Under the pieces are notes generated by a model, which did no database searches, was not told the origin of the DNA, and was given only the letters and a program-made list of their open reading frames with translations. This document shows, piece by piece, positions 16,908-25,568 of a DNA stretch of 64,000 nucleotides (within the stretch, counting starts at the first letter, position 1; each line of letters starts with the position of its first letter). A program made the position numbers and the translations under genes. Source of the stretch: Parvularcula sp. IMCC14364 (GTDB taxonomy: Bacteria; Pseudomonadota; Alphaproteobacteria; Caulobacterales; Parvularculaceae); contig NZ_CP132334.1 of assembly GCF_030758415.1 (NCBI RefSeq), forward strand, positions 930,001 through 994,000, in the 5' to 3' direction.

Positions 16908-17318
16908 TCACAGATCCTGACGGATTTTTTCCATCTCCCGCCGGTCTTTTTTGGTTGGGCGGCCTGCGCCCTTTTCGCGTTCAAAGTCCTGGCTGCCAGA
17001 GACTTTCGGGTCCGTTTTTTTTGGTGGTGGTGGAGATAAGTCTTCGTATAGCGCCTGCGCTTCGGGCGCGGGGCCGCGCCGGAGGGCACAAGCATTGATC
17101 CGCACAATGAAAAGCTGGTCATGTTTTGTAAAGGCTAAGGTATCCTCAGGCTGAACGCAGAAACTTGCCTTTGTGATCCGGTGCGTCTGGTCATTGCGGG
17201 TGAGGCGCATGCCGCCAGCGGTGACGGTTTTGCCAGCCAGCGATCTTGTCTTGAAAAAGCGCGCGCACCAGAGCCATTTGTCAATGCGCTGACTGGTCTG
17301 GGCTGTCGCCTCAGTCAT
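16908..17318 (-). CDS. S4-domain RNA-binding protein (Hsp15-like)
   Basis: 136-residue RNA-binding protein. The first ~70 residues form an S4 domain (QRIDKWLWCARFFKTRSLAGKTVTAGGMRL), closest in layout to Hsp15/HslR, which binds stalled 50S subunits with nascent peptide-tRNA. The C-terminal tail is basic and Pro/Lys-rich with GRPTKKDRREMEKIRQ, common in alphaproteobacterial members. Its ATG at 17318 overlaps the helicase stop in ATGACTGA, so it is translationally coupled to the helicase. Confidence 0.88.
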   Translation of the reverse strand: MTEATAQTSQRIDKWLWCARFFKTRSLAGKTVTAGGMRLTRNDQTHRITKASFCVQPEDTLAFTKHDQLFIVRINACALRRGPAPEAQALYEDLSPPPPKKTDPKVSGSQDFEREKGAGRPTKKDRREMEKIRQDL

Positions 17319-20300
17319 TGTCACCTTTAAGAGCAGCCAGGGCGGCAAAAGGTGAGTCCGGGTCGGCCTGTTTTTTGCGATCTGGCCCTGCGGTGAAAAT
17401 GCGCGGTCCCTGTGGCTTGCCTTTGCTGGGGCCGCCTTTGCGTTGTGGCTTGCCATCTTTGCCGCGTGATTTGCCCTTGGCGAATTTGCCTTTCTGGCCT
17501 TCCTTATCCGCTGGTTTGCCGCGCCGCTGGTTCTGCTGGCGGGGCGCCAGACGCCATAAGGTCAGTTCGACTTCGACCAATTTTTCATCCACCAATTCTT
17601 CACCCATGGGTGATGACGGAGTTTGAGTATCGGATGCTGCGGCAGCTGGTTCTGTCTGCGTGTCGTTGCTGTCTGCTGCTGCTGCTTCAGCCGGTTCGGC
17701 CGTTGAAACTGATGCGGGCTCGGCGTTTCCTGCAGGTTCATCAGCAAGCATTTTTTCCGCCGAAGCGGCACTTTGATCAGCAGCTGGCCGAGCTTCCGGC
17801 GCAGGGATTTGAAGATCAGCGGCGTTTTCTTCAACGGTATTGTTCGCCTCAGCTTCCACTGGCGCGGTTGCAGTTTCTTCTGTCCGGGGTTCCATCTTCC
17901 GGGGGTGAGCCGGCGTATCTGACGCAGATGTGTGCCCCGTATCAGCCGTCGAGGTTTTGGGAACCATCTTGCGCACGGTGTTCTTGCGCAACCCGAGGGA
18001 TTTCAGAATGCCCTCGAAATCGTCACCGGAACAGCCGACAAGAGACATCATGCGGGAATTTGCCTCGAAGCCGTCACGCATGTCGGCTTTTTCGCGGGCG
18101 CCGCGAATCTCCTGCGCCAGTCGCTCCAGCATATCAATCCGTACAGCACGCAGGCCAGAGGGACGGTATCCGGTGGCGTAATAATAGGCGTGCGGCAGGT
18201 CCGCCCCGAGCGGGACAGAGGTCAGGCCTGCTTTGGGCGGCTCAAACTGCTCCGGGTCCTTTTCGGACCAGAGTGCCCAGAGAAGTGTCAGCAACCGTGC
18301 AGAGGCAGGTTTCAGCAGGGCGGGCATATGTATGGTGAATTCCCCGAAACGCACACCAAGTTTGCGGAGTTTGCCACGCTCGTCCTGCGGCAGTTCCTTG
18401 ACCTCGTTGATGACCATGCTGCGGGAGATCGCCCCAAAATTTTCAACGATACGATAGGCAAGACCGCGGGTTCCTGCTGCCAGCATTTCTGTGTCATCAC
18501 CGCTGCTCAGGTTCACGGCTTTCTGCAGGGAAACCAGCGGTAGCAGCAGGCCTTCAAGCTGTCCTGTAAACCAGGCGGTGAGGCGCTCTTCTATCCGTGG
18601 CAGCATGTTCACGGGCAAATGCTCTATCGCAACCATCTTGAGATTTGGCCGCAGGGGCGTTGGCCCTTTCTCCAGTCTGGCGACCGCAGAGTGCCGCCAC
18701 CAGATCACGCCGCCATCCGTCATGGTCAGGTCCGCGTCTTTGGCATTGGCCAGAGCTGCAGCGCGCGCCGCAAGCTCCGGCTTCAGGGCGGTCAGTGCGG
18801 CATGGCGCACGGCTTTGGCATGTGGTCCTTTGGCGCGGGGGTCCAGAATGAACTGAAACCCAATCAGGCGGCCAACAAATTCGCCTTCCACAATGACTTC
18901 TCCTTCAGCGGTAACACCGGCCAGTAATGGCGCATCATCCTTAAGTCGCTTCAACAGCATTGACGTGCGCCGGTCAATGAATTGCTGGGTCAGTTTTTCA
19001 TGCAGCGCGTCGGACAAGGCGTCTTCTATCGCCCGGGTGCGCTCCTGCCAATAGGCGGTGTTGTCAAGCCAGCCAGAGCGATGCGTAAGATACGTCCAGG
19101 TGCGGATATGGGCGATGCGATTTGTCAACGTATCCACATTGCCTTCAAGTCTGTCCAGACGTTCGACCTGCGCCTTCAGCCAGCCTTCCTTGAGGCGGCC
19201 TCTTTCCATCAACTGACGATAGAGATCGGCCAACATCAGGGCATGTTGGTCGGGCGACACTTTGCGGAAATCCGGTGTCTGGCAAACTTCCCAGAGCAGC
19301 TTGAGCGCTGCGCCGCCCCTCGCGATATCCTTGATGTCAGGCATCTTGAGCAGCCGGCGCAAGGCATCTTCATCATCATCCATGCGTGAGCGCACAAGTT
19401 CCTGGCGCGGCGGTTTGCGCTCCAGTGCATTAAGAAGGGCTGGCACGGAATTGAAGTCCATCGAAACGGAGCGCCATTGCAGCGCGGTGACAGGTTCAAA
19501 CTGATGGTCCTCAATTGCCTCTGCCACTTCATCATCGAGGCCCGGGCAGTCCGCTGTGGTGCCGAATGTGCCGTCGCGCACATGGCGCCCGGCCCGCCCG
19601 GAAACCTGTGCCAGTTCAGCCGGGAAAAGCTGGCGCATACGGCGGCCATCATATTTGCGTGTGCCGGCAAGAGCCACATGGTCAATATCCATATTCAGCC
19701 CCATGCCGATCGCGTCTGTGGCAACCAGATAATCCACTTCACCGGATTGATAGAACGCAGCCTGCGCATTGCGCGTGCGTGGGGAGAGTGCGCCCATGAC
19801 CACGGCAGCGCCGCCGCGTTGTCGCCGGATCAGTTCGGCGATCGAATAGACCGCTTCAGAGGAGAAAGCGACAATGGCCGAGCGGCGGGGCAGGCGTGTG
19901 ACTTTCTTGTGCCCGGCATGGGTCAGTTGCGAAAATCTCTCGCGGCTGACAAAGCCGATCTCCGGGATCAGTCTTTTCAGGATCGAGCGCATGGTGTCTG
20001 CACCCAACAGGAGCGTCTCCTGCGTACCGCGTGCAAGCAGCAGACGTTCTGTGAAAATGCGCCCGCGTTCAGCATCTGCGGCGAGCTGAATTTCATCAAT
20101 CGCCATGAAGGCGACCTCGCGTTCAAGCGGCATTGCCTCGACTGTACAGATGAAATATTTGGCATTGGGCGGGATAATTTTTTCCTCACCGGTCACCAGC
20201 GCGACTTCCCTGGCTGATTTGCGGGCAACCATCTTGTCGAAAACTTCGCGGGCCAGCAGGCGTAACGGCAGGCCGATCATGCCGCTTTCATAGGCGGCCA

Positions 20301-20418
20301 TGCGCTCCAGTGCGTAGTGGGTTTTGCCCGTGTTGGTGGGGCCGAGAACTGCCGTTACAGATTGCGTAATGACCTGATGGATCGGTGTATCATCGTGGCT
20401 CTGGCCATGTCGCGGCAT
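17311..20418 (-). CDS. SUV3-like superfamily 2 RNA helicase with disordered tail
   Basis: 1035-residue DExH-type helicase of the alphaproteobacterial SUV3-like family, related to the mitochondrial RNA degradosome helicase. Visible motifs are Walker A GPTNTGKTHY (residues 26-35), motif II as DEIQ, motif III region LLLGADTMRS, and motif VI as QVSGRAGRH. A long helical C-terminal domain follows. Roughly the last 250 residues are low complexity: first acidic Ala/Glu/Pro-rich, then LVEVELTLWRLAP, then Lys/Gly/Arg-rich, ending SPFAALAALK. The tail is probably disordered and RNA-binding. It heads an operon with the S4 gene. Confidence 0.9.
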   Translation of the reverse strand: MPRHGQSHDDTPIHQVITQSVTAVLGPTNTGKTHYALERMAAYESGMIGLPLRLLAREVFDKMVARKSAREVALVTGEEKIIPPNAKYFICTVEAMPLEREVAFMAIDEIQLAADAERGRIFTERLLLARGTQETLLLGADTMRSILKRLIPEIGFVSRERFSQLTHAGHKKVTRLPRRSAIVAFSSEAVYSIAELIRRQRGGAAVVMGALSPRTRNAQAAFYQSGEVDYLVATDAIGMGLNMDIDHVALAGTRKYDGRRMRQLFPAELAQVSGRAGRHVRDGTFGTTADCPGLDDEVAEAIEDHQFEPVTALQWRSVSMDFNSVPALLNALERKPPRQELVRSRMDDDEDALRRLLKMPDIKDIARGGAALKLLWEVCQTPDFRKVSPDQHALMLADLYRQLMERGRLKEGWLKAQVERLDRLEGNVDTLTNRIAHIRTWTYLTHRSGWLDNTAYWQERTRAIEDALSDALHEKLTQQFIDRRTSMLLKRLKDDAPLLAGVTAEGEVIVEGEFVGRLIGFQFILDPRAKGPHAKAVRHAALTALKPELAARAAALANAKDADLTMTDGGVIWWRHSAVARLEKGPTPLRPNLKMVAIEHLPVNMLPRIEERLTAWFTGQLEGLLLPLVSLQKAVNLSSGDDTEMLAAGTRGLAYRIVENFGAISRSMVINEVKELPQDERGKLRKLGVRFGEFTIHMPALLKPASARLLTLLWALWSEKDPEQFEPPKAGLTSVPLGADLPHAYYYATGYRPSGLRAVRIDMLERLAQEIRGAREKADMRDGFEANSRMMSLVGCSGDDFEGILKSLGLRKNTVRKMVPKTSTADTGHTSASDTPAHPRKMEPRTEETATAPVEAEANNTVEENAADLQIPAPEARPAADQSAASAEKMLADEPAGNAEPASVSTAEPAEAAAADSNDTQTEPAAAASDTQTPSSPMGEELVDEKLVEVELTLWRLAPRQQNQRRGKPADKEGQKGKFAKGKSRGKDGKPQRKGGPSKGKPQGPRIFTAGPDRKKQADPDSPFAALAALKGDND

Positions 20419-20595
20419 GGACCTTACTCCAACAAGACTCGACCCCTATGTAAAGGCGCAGGCACAAACGGACAAGGCACTGTCTGATACGTTTTATCGC
20501 CGGCCAGTTTGGTTGTCTCACACGGTTGTGTGGGCTGACATCTTGATGCGCTCCGATCAACGCCTATCTATCTGAAACAACAGGAGGAAATTTTC

Positions 20596-21108
20596 ATGAC
20601 GGAATGTGCAGTGTTGGCTGGTGGATGTTTTTGGGGAATGCAGGACCTGCTGCGCAACGTGCCCGGCGTCACCGCGACCCGCGTCGGCTATACGGGCGGG
20701 CATGTGGATAATGCCGTCTATGACCAGGTGAAAACCGGCAAGACAGGTCATGCTGAAGCCATTGAGATCAGCTTTGACGCCAATATCGTTTCCTATCGCA
20801 AGATTTTGGAATGGTTTTTCCAGATACACGACCCGACAACGGAAAACCGTCAGGGTAATGACCGTGGATCACAATATCGTTCAGCCATTTTTCACACGAG
20901 CGAAGAGCAGCGCGATACGGCATATTCTGTTATTGAGGCGGTCAACCAGTCTGGCAAATGGCCGGATAAAGTCGTGACCGAAGTGGTTGAGGCCGGGCCG
21001 TTCTGGGAAGCTGAGGAGTTTCATCAGGATTATCTTGAGAAATATCCCAATGGCTACACCTGTCACTTTGTCCGGCCCGACTGGAAACTTGACGGCGACG
21101 CGGCCTGA
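20596..21108 (+). CDS. msrA: peptide methionine sulfoxide reductase A
   Basis: 170-residue MsrA, which reduces the S-epimer of methionine sulfoxide in oxidised proteins. The active-site motif GGCFWG places the nucleophile at Cys11, and the conserved YTGG, EFWFQ-like [10 protein letters not shown] and GSQYRSAIF segments are present. No signal peptide, so cytoplasmic. A strong AGGAGG precedes the ATG by about 9 bases. It is a single-gene unit that converges on the GST gene with 2 bases between stop codons. Confidence 0.95.
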   Translation: MTECAVLAGGCFWGMQDLLRNVPGVTATRVGYTGGHVDNAVYDQVKTGKTGHAEAIEISFDANIVSYRKILEWFFQIHDPTTENRQGNDRGSQYRSAIFHTSEEQRDTAYSVIEAVNQSGKWPDKVVTEVVEAGPFWEAEEFHQDYLEKYPNGYTCHFVRPDWKLDGDAA

Positions 21109-21110
21109 CT

Positions 21111-21767
21111 TCAGGCCGGGAAGGAGATGCCTTCATCACCTTCCTGCCACTGATCATATTTTGTCATGATCCCGGAAAAACCTTCCCAGGCCAGGAAATC
21201 TTCCAGCCATGATTGCACATGGGGAATGGGTTGCGCGAAGAACCATGTCCGGTCAACATGTGCGAACTGGCGCACGAATGGCAGCAATGCAACATCTGCC
21301 AGAGTGCGCCTGCTGCCATAAAGCCACCCCGTGTCCGCCAAGAGGTCGTTCCATTTGGACAATATTTCGAGGCCGGACGCCCGCTGCATTTCCGGGATGA
21401 TGTTTTCGTCAGGATAGCGACCGGGATATTTGTAGCGATCCAGAAACTGCTTGAAGGGCAGATCGTTTTCCGTAATCAGCGCCATCAGCTCATCGCGTGA
21501 TTCACGCCAGGGCAGCAGCCAGTCATGTGGATCATTCTGTTGCAATGCCCAGAGCATGATGTCTGTACTTTCTTCCAGCACCTTGCCGTCAGGCAGTAAC
21601 AGCACGGGCACGGTCGCCTTTGGTGAAACATCAATCATGCTTTGCGGTTTGTCGCGCAGAACGACTTCCCGCAATTCTGTCTGTATGCCACTGGTCGCAA
21701 GTGCCAGGCGCGCGCGCATGGCATATGGGCAGCGCCGGAAAGAATAGAGAACGGGCTTGCGGCTCAT
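21111..21767 (-). CDS. glutathione S-transferase family protein
   Basis: 218-residue GST-fold protein. The thioredoxin-like N-terminal half begins PVLYSFRRCPYAMRARLAL, with a CPYA motif in the place where stringent starvation/omega-like GSTs carry a catalytic Cys (Cys14). The helical C-terminal half follows from about residue 90. The substrate is not deducible. Its ATG overlaps the trhO stop by 4 bases (ATGA), so it is the last gene of a purD-trhO-GST operon. Confidence 0.88.
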   Translation of the reverse strand: MSRKPVLYSFRRCPYAMRARLALATSGIQTELREVVLRDKPQSMIDVSPKATVPVLLLPDGKVLEESTDIMLWALQQNDPHDWLLPWRESRDELMALITENDLPFKQFLDRYKYPGRYPDENIIPEMQRASGLEILSKWNDLLADTGWLYGSRRTLADVALLPFVRQFAHVDRTWFFAQPIPHVQSWLEDFLAWEGFSGIMTKYDQWQEGDEGISFPA

Positions 21768-22699
21768 GCTTTTTCCTTTCTGGCGGCAGCACCAATATGT
21801 GCTTCCCCGCGCTGGCGGGCCAGTTCCATCTGTTTCTGGCGCTCTTCAAAGCGGGCAATATCCGCGTCACTGCGTGTGCCGATACAATGCGGGCAGGAAA
21901 TGCCCGGCCGATAATCAGGGGACTGCTTTTCACTTTCGCTGATCGGCATACGACAGGCGTGACACATGTCATAGTCCCCGACTTCCAGGCCATGGCGTAC
22001 TGAAACCCTGTTGTCGAAAACGAAGCAGTCACCGTTCCATCTGGTTTCAGCTTCCGGTACTTTTTCGAGATATTTCAGAATGCCGCCCTTCAGATGATAG
22101 ACTTCATCAAAGCCCTCGCGCAGCATGTAGGACGATGCTTTTTCACAGCGGATGCCGCCGGTGCAGAACATGGCGATCTTCGGCTTCTCTTCGTCAGGCA
22201 GGTTCTGCTTCAGCTTTTCGACATAAGCGGGAAATTCACGAAAGCTCGTGGTCTTCGGGTCAATGGCGTTCTCGAATGTGCCAATCGCCACTTCATAATC
22301 ATTGCGCGTATCAATCAGGATAATGTCATCTCGGGCAATCAGGTCGTTCCAGTCTTCCGGTTCGATATAGGTGCCGACCTGTTCATTGGGATCAACCCGG
22401 CCAGCGCCCAGCGCGACAATTTCCTTCTTGAGGCGCACTTTCATGCGCAGGAAAGGCTGTTCATCCGTATAGGAAAACTTTGCCTCCACAGGTCCGATAT
22501 CCGGGTGCTGACTGATCTGCGCCAGAACGTCCCTGATGCTCTCATCAGGTCCGGCGATGGTGCCATTGATTCCCTCGTCAGCGAGCAGGATCGTGCCCAT
22601 GACACTGGCCCTGTCACAGACCTCCTGCAGCGTACTCTGTATGCTCTCAAAGGCTGGCAGGGGCACGAATTTGTATAGAGCTGCTACAGTAAAGGTCAT
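21764..22699 (-). CDS. trhO: tRNA uridine(34) hydroxylase TrhO
   Basis: 311-residue rhodanese-domain protein of the TrhO (YceA) family, which hydroxylates uridine 34 of certain tRNAs in an oxygen-dependent way. The N-terminal ferredoxin-like domain contains ADEGINGTIAG. The rhodanese domain has the active Cys179 in FCTGGIRCEKASS. The C-terminal part has Cys pairs (CHACRMPI and CPHCIG) likely to bind zinc. It overlaps purD and the GST gene by 4 bases on either side. Confidence 0.92.
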   Translation of the reverse strand: MTFTVAALYKFVPLPAFESIQSTLQEVCDRASVMGTILLADEGINGTIAGPDESIRDVLAQISQHPDIGPVEAKFSYTDEQPFLRMKVRLKKEIVALGAGRVDPNEQVGTYIEPEDWNDLIARDDIILIDTRNDYEVAIGTFENAIDPKTTSFREFPAYVEKLKQNLPDEEKPKIAMFCTGGIRCEKASSYMLREGFDEVYHLKGGILKYLEKVPEAETRWNGDCFVFDNRVSVRHGLEVGDYDMCHACRMPISESEKQSPDYRPGISCPHCIGTRSDADIARFEERQKQMELARQRGEAHIGAAARKEKA

Positions 22700-23973
22700 G
22701 TTGTCTCCCGCTGCAGCATCCGCCAGCCGATATCGCGGCGATAGAAGCCTTCCGGCCAGTCGATCTGTGCCACAGCGTCGTATGCGCGATCGACAGCAAT
22801 GCGCCCGGTTGCGCCACCGGCGGTGACATTGAGAACGCGGCCACCGCTGGCCGTCAACTGGCCATCTGTCTGGCTTGTGCCAGCGTGAAAGACTTCGACG
22901 CCGTCGCGCGCTTGCGCTTTTTCAATGTCTTTAATGACAGACCCTTTGGCATAGGAACCGGGATAGCCCTGCGTTGCCATGACGACCAGGGCGACGGTTT
23001 CCGGGGTCCAGACAAATTCCTGCCCGGCCAGTTTGCCTGTTGCAGCAGCCATGAGCACTGGCAGGATATCGCTTTGCATACGGCGCATCATGACCTGACA
23101 TTCAGGGTCGCCAAAGCGTGCATTATATTCAATCAGCTTCGGGCCGTCTGCACCAATCATCAGGCCCGCATAGAGGACGCCGCAATAAGGACTGCCCCGA
23201 TCAGAAAGTGCTTTGACCGTCGGCGCGATGATCCGGGCGATGACCTCCTGCTGAATTTCAGGCGTAAAAACCGGCGCCGGGGAATAGGCGCCCATACCGC
23301 CCGTATTTGGCCCCTTGTCGCCATCAAGGGCGCGTTTGTGATCCTGTGATCCAACCATCGGGACAATATGGGTGCCGTCCGTGATGGCAAAAAAGCTGGC
23401 TTCTTCCCCTTCAAGGAATTCTTCTATGACAAGTTCTGCGCTGGCCGCGCCAAAGCGACCGCCGAGCATGTCATCTATGGCGCTTTCTGCTTCGGCCAGG
23501 TCCTCTGCAATGACAACGCCTTTACCAGCGGCAAGGCCATCTGCCTTGATGACATATGGCGCTGACATGGTGGAGAGAAACGCTTTGGCCGGGGCTGCTG
23601 CATCAAAGCGGCCATATGCGGCGGTGGGAATATCGTGCTCCTGGCAGAGGTCCTTCAGGTAGCCTTTGGACGCCTCAATTTGCGCGGCTTCCTGTGATGG
23701 CCCAAAACAGGCGATCCCGGCTTTTTCCAGCCTGTCAGCGAGCCCCAGCGCGAGCGGCGCTTCCGGGCCAACGACCACCAGGTCCATGTTTTCCTGCATC
23801 GCGAAAGACACAATGCCCTCAACATCTGTGTCCTTGAGCGGCACATTTGTGCCAAGCGGTACCGTGCCCGGATTGCCGGGGGCACAATACAGTCCGGTCA
23901 GGAGGGGACTTTGAGCGATCTTCCAGGCAAGGGCATGTTCCCGGCCGCCACCACCAATCAGCAGTATTTTCAA
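22696..23973 (-). CDS. purD: phosphoribosylamine-glycine ligase
   Basis: 425-residue PurD (GAR synthetase), which joins glycine to phosphoribosylamine with ATP in purine synthesis. It starts MKILLIGGGGREHALAWK, the family N-terminus, and has the ATP-grasp stretches KADGLAAGKGVVIA and YNARFGDPECQ. Length matches the family. It is divergent from the Pro/Glu-rich gene/xseA operon with a 70-base gap, a layout seen in other alphaproteobacteria. trhO and a GST gene follow in the same operon. Confidence 0.96.
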   Translation of the reverse strand: MKILLIGGGGREHALAWKIAQSPLLTGLYCAPGNPGTVPLGTNVPLKDTDVEGIVSFAMQENMDLVVVGPEAPLALGLADRLEKAGIACFGPSQEAAQIEASKGYLKDLCQEHDIPTAAYGRFDAAAPAKAFLSTMSAPYVIKADGLAAGKGVVIAEDLAEAESAIDDMLGGRFGAASAELVIEEFLEGEEASFFAITDGTHIVPMVGSQDHKRALDGDKGPNTGGMGAYSPAPVFTPEIQQEVIARIIAPTVKALSDRGSPYCGVLYAGLMIGADGPKLIEYNARFGDPECQVMMRRMQSDILPVLMAAATGKLAGQEFVWTPETVALVVMATQGYPGSYAKGSVIKDIEKAQARDGVEVFHAGTSQTDGQLTASGGRVLNVTAGGATGRIAVDRAYDAVAQIDWPEGFYRRDIGWRMLQRETT

Positions 23974-24043
23974 GTGCTTTTCCTCACTGTCTCACGCATT
24001 TTTCACATGACAAGGCTATATGCCCTCGCCATAGCTTAAATCA

Positions 24044-25183
24044 ATGGTGGCACCCGGCAAATTCTCCCGTCTCGTGCCGTTGAGCGGGCCAGTGACGAAC
24101 CACAAGTGGTACGTGCCGTGGGGCTATGCGGCTGCCATAAATTTCGTGATTCTCTGGATGTTTCTGGCGACCGCTGAAGTGCGTATCGTCTATGGCCTGC
24201 CAGAGCCGAGTGGCGCGGTGCCGGTAGTCGTTCTGAGCGAAGCTGAACTCGACCCCCGGGTCGTGGAGCCGGAAACATTGCCAATGGAAGCAGTGGAGGC
24301 GGAGATCATTCCCGAAGAGGTTCAGTTGCCCGAAGAGCCGGAAATCACTGAACCGGCGCCTGAGCCGGTATTGGATGCCGAGCCCGAACCTGAACCCGTC
24401 GCAGACCCTGAACAGGGCCTGGCAGAAGAGATACCACCAGCGCCGCCGGAACCCGTTTTGGCTGACGCTTATGTGGAGCCGGAAGCTGCACCGCCCCCGT
24501 TGAGAGAAGTGGTTGCAGAGCCTGAGCCGGAGCTTGAAATTGTCGAAACATATCAGCCCTATGTACCGCCGCCAGCAGCAGAACCGGAACCGGAGGTCGA
24601 CTATTCCAATCTGACAGGACCAGAAATTGATGCGCTTTATGCCCAGCAGTCAGCACTGCCGGATGTCAGCCTGCCTGATGTTGGCGGGGATGGTTCTTCG
24701 GGTGTTGTCGCGATCTTCTGCCCGGAGCAATTCGACAATCGGGACAAGGCCGAAGAATGCGCCGGGCGCGAGATCCTGTCTGGCTGGACCCGGACTACCG
24801 AAGACTGGTCCGGCATAACATCCGCCCTTCGCCGGGGAGGCGTGAGTGTGCCGGATGAGACGGGGCAATACGGGCCCGGCTGGCGCGGCGCGCTGGCGGA
24901 GAATGAGGAATATTACGAGCGCCGTGATCTTGGCCTGATTATCGGCCGGGATGCCGCCCGCAGACTTGAGCAGCAACGCGGGTATGAGCAGTTGAAGCAG
25001 GCGTCAGTGGGTACCGAGGCAACAACGGATGCCACTGCCCAGTCACTCGACAATCTGGGTGCCGCGGTGCCCTGTTATGTGGACGACTGCAACTGGGAGC
25101 CCAGCTGGACCATCACGCAGGACCCGAATATTGATACAGATACGGTAGAGCGCATTATGCGTGAGGGCGACTCGGGCGAATAA
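24044..25183 (+). CDS. Pro/Glu-rich single-pass membrane protein, unknown
   Basis: 379-residue protein I do not recognise. A short basic N-terminus is followed by one hydrophobic helix (about residues 27-43). Then comes a long acidic Pro/Glu/Val region (about 50-190) with many EPEPEP-like repeats, as in TonB or periplasmic spacer proteins. The C-terminal ~170 residues form a distinct domain with six Cys-poor but conserved-looking segments: FCPEQFDNRDKAEECAGRE, YYERRDLGLIIGRDAARR and VPCYVDDCNW, containing four Cys. It is not TonB: the C-terminal domain differs. It probably spans the periplasm from the inner membrane (inference). No clear ribosome binding site precedes the ATG. The cupin and xseA genes follow closely on the same strand. 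Confidence 0.72.
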   Translation: MVAPGKFSRLVPLSGPVTNHKWYVPWGYAAAINFVILWMFLATAEVRIVYGLPEPSGAVPVVVLSEAELDPRVVEPETLPMEAVEAEIIPEEVQLPEEPEITEPAPEPVLDAEPEPEPVADPEQGLAEEIPPAPPEPVLADAYVEPEAAPPPLREVVAEPEPELEIVETYQPYVPPPAAEPEPEVDYSNLTGPEIDALYAQQSALPDVSLPDVGGDGSSGVVAIFCPEQFDNRDKAEECAGREILSGWTRTTEDWSGITSALRRGGVSVPDETGQYGPGWRGALAENEEYYERRDLGLIIGRDAARRLEQQRGYEQLKQASVGTEATTDATAQSLDNLGAAVPCYVDDCNWEPSWTITQDPNIDTDTVERIMREGDSGE

Positions 25184-25211
25184 TCCGGTCCAGAAAGAAC
25201 GGGAGGCTACC

Positions 25212-25568
25212 ATGCAGGCTGTAAATATCGCCAACAAATTTTCTCAGTTTACAGAGCAGTGGCAGCCCAAGCGTATCGCCACAGTCAATGACTATGATGT
25301 GCGGATTGCGAAAATTGAAGGTGAGTTTGTCTGGCATTCTCATGAAGATACGGATGAAATGTTTCTTGTCGTAAAAGGCAGCATGAAGATTCTGCTGCGC
25401 GACGGTGAAGTCAGCCTGAATGAGGGTGAGGTCTATGTCGTCCCGCGGGGTGTGGAGCATAAGCCTGTTGCAGACAGGGAATGCCAGATCCTGCTGATTG
25501 AGCCTACTGATGTGGTCAATACAGGCACAGCCGGTGGCGAACGCACAGCAACGGTTGAAACCCTATGA
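25212..25568 (+). CDS. cupin-domain protein
   Basis: 118-residue single-domain cupin. Motif 1 contains FVWHSHEDTDEMFLVVKG (metal-binding His/His/Glu pattern) and motif 2 contains VYVVPRGVEHKP (distal His). It is a small beta-barrel, probably metal binding, with unknown substrate. The longer frame from 25161 lacks support; GGGAGG sits just before ATG 25212. It overlaps xseA by 4 bases (ATGA). Confidence 0.87.
   Translation: MQAVNIANKFSQFTEQWQPKRIATVNDYDVRIAKIEGEFVWHSHEDTDEMFLVVKGSMKILLRDGEVSLNEGEVYVVPRGVEHKPVADRECQILLIEPTDVVNTGTAGGERTATVETL

Noticed and set aside
17412-18338. 308-codon frame antisense to the helicase tail
   Set aside because: Arises from the GC-rich low-complexity tail on the minus strand; no features of a protein family.
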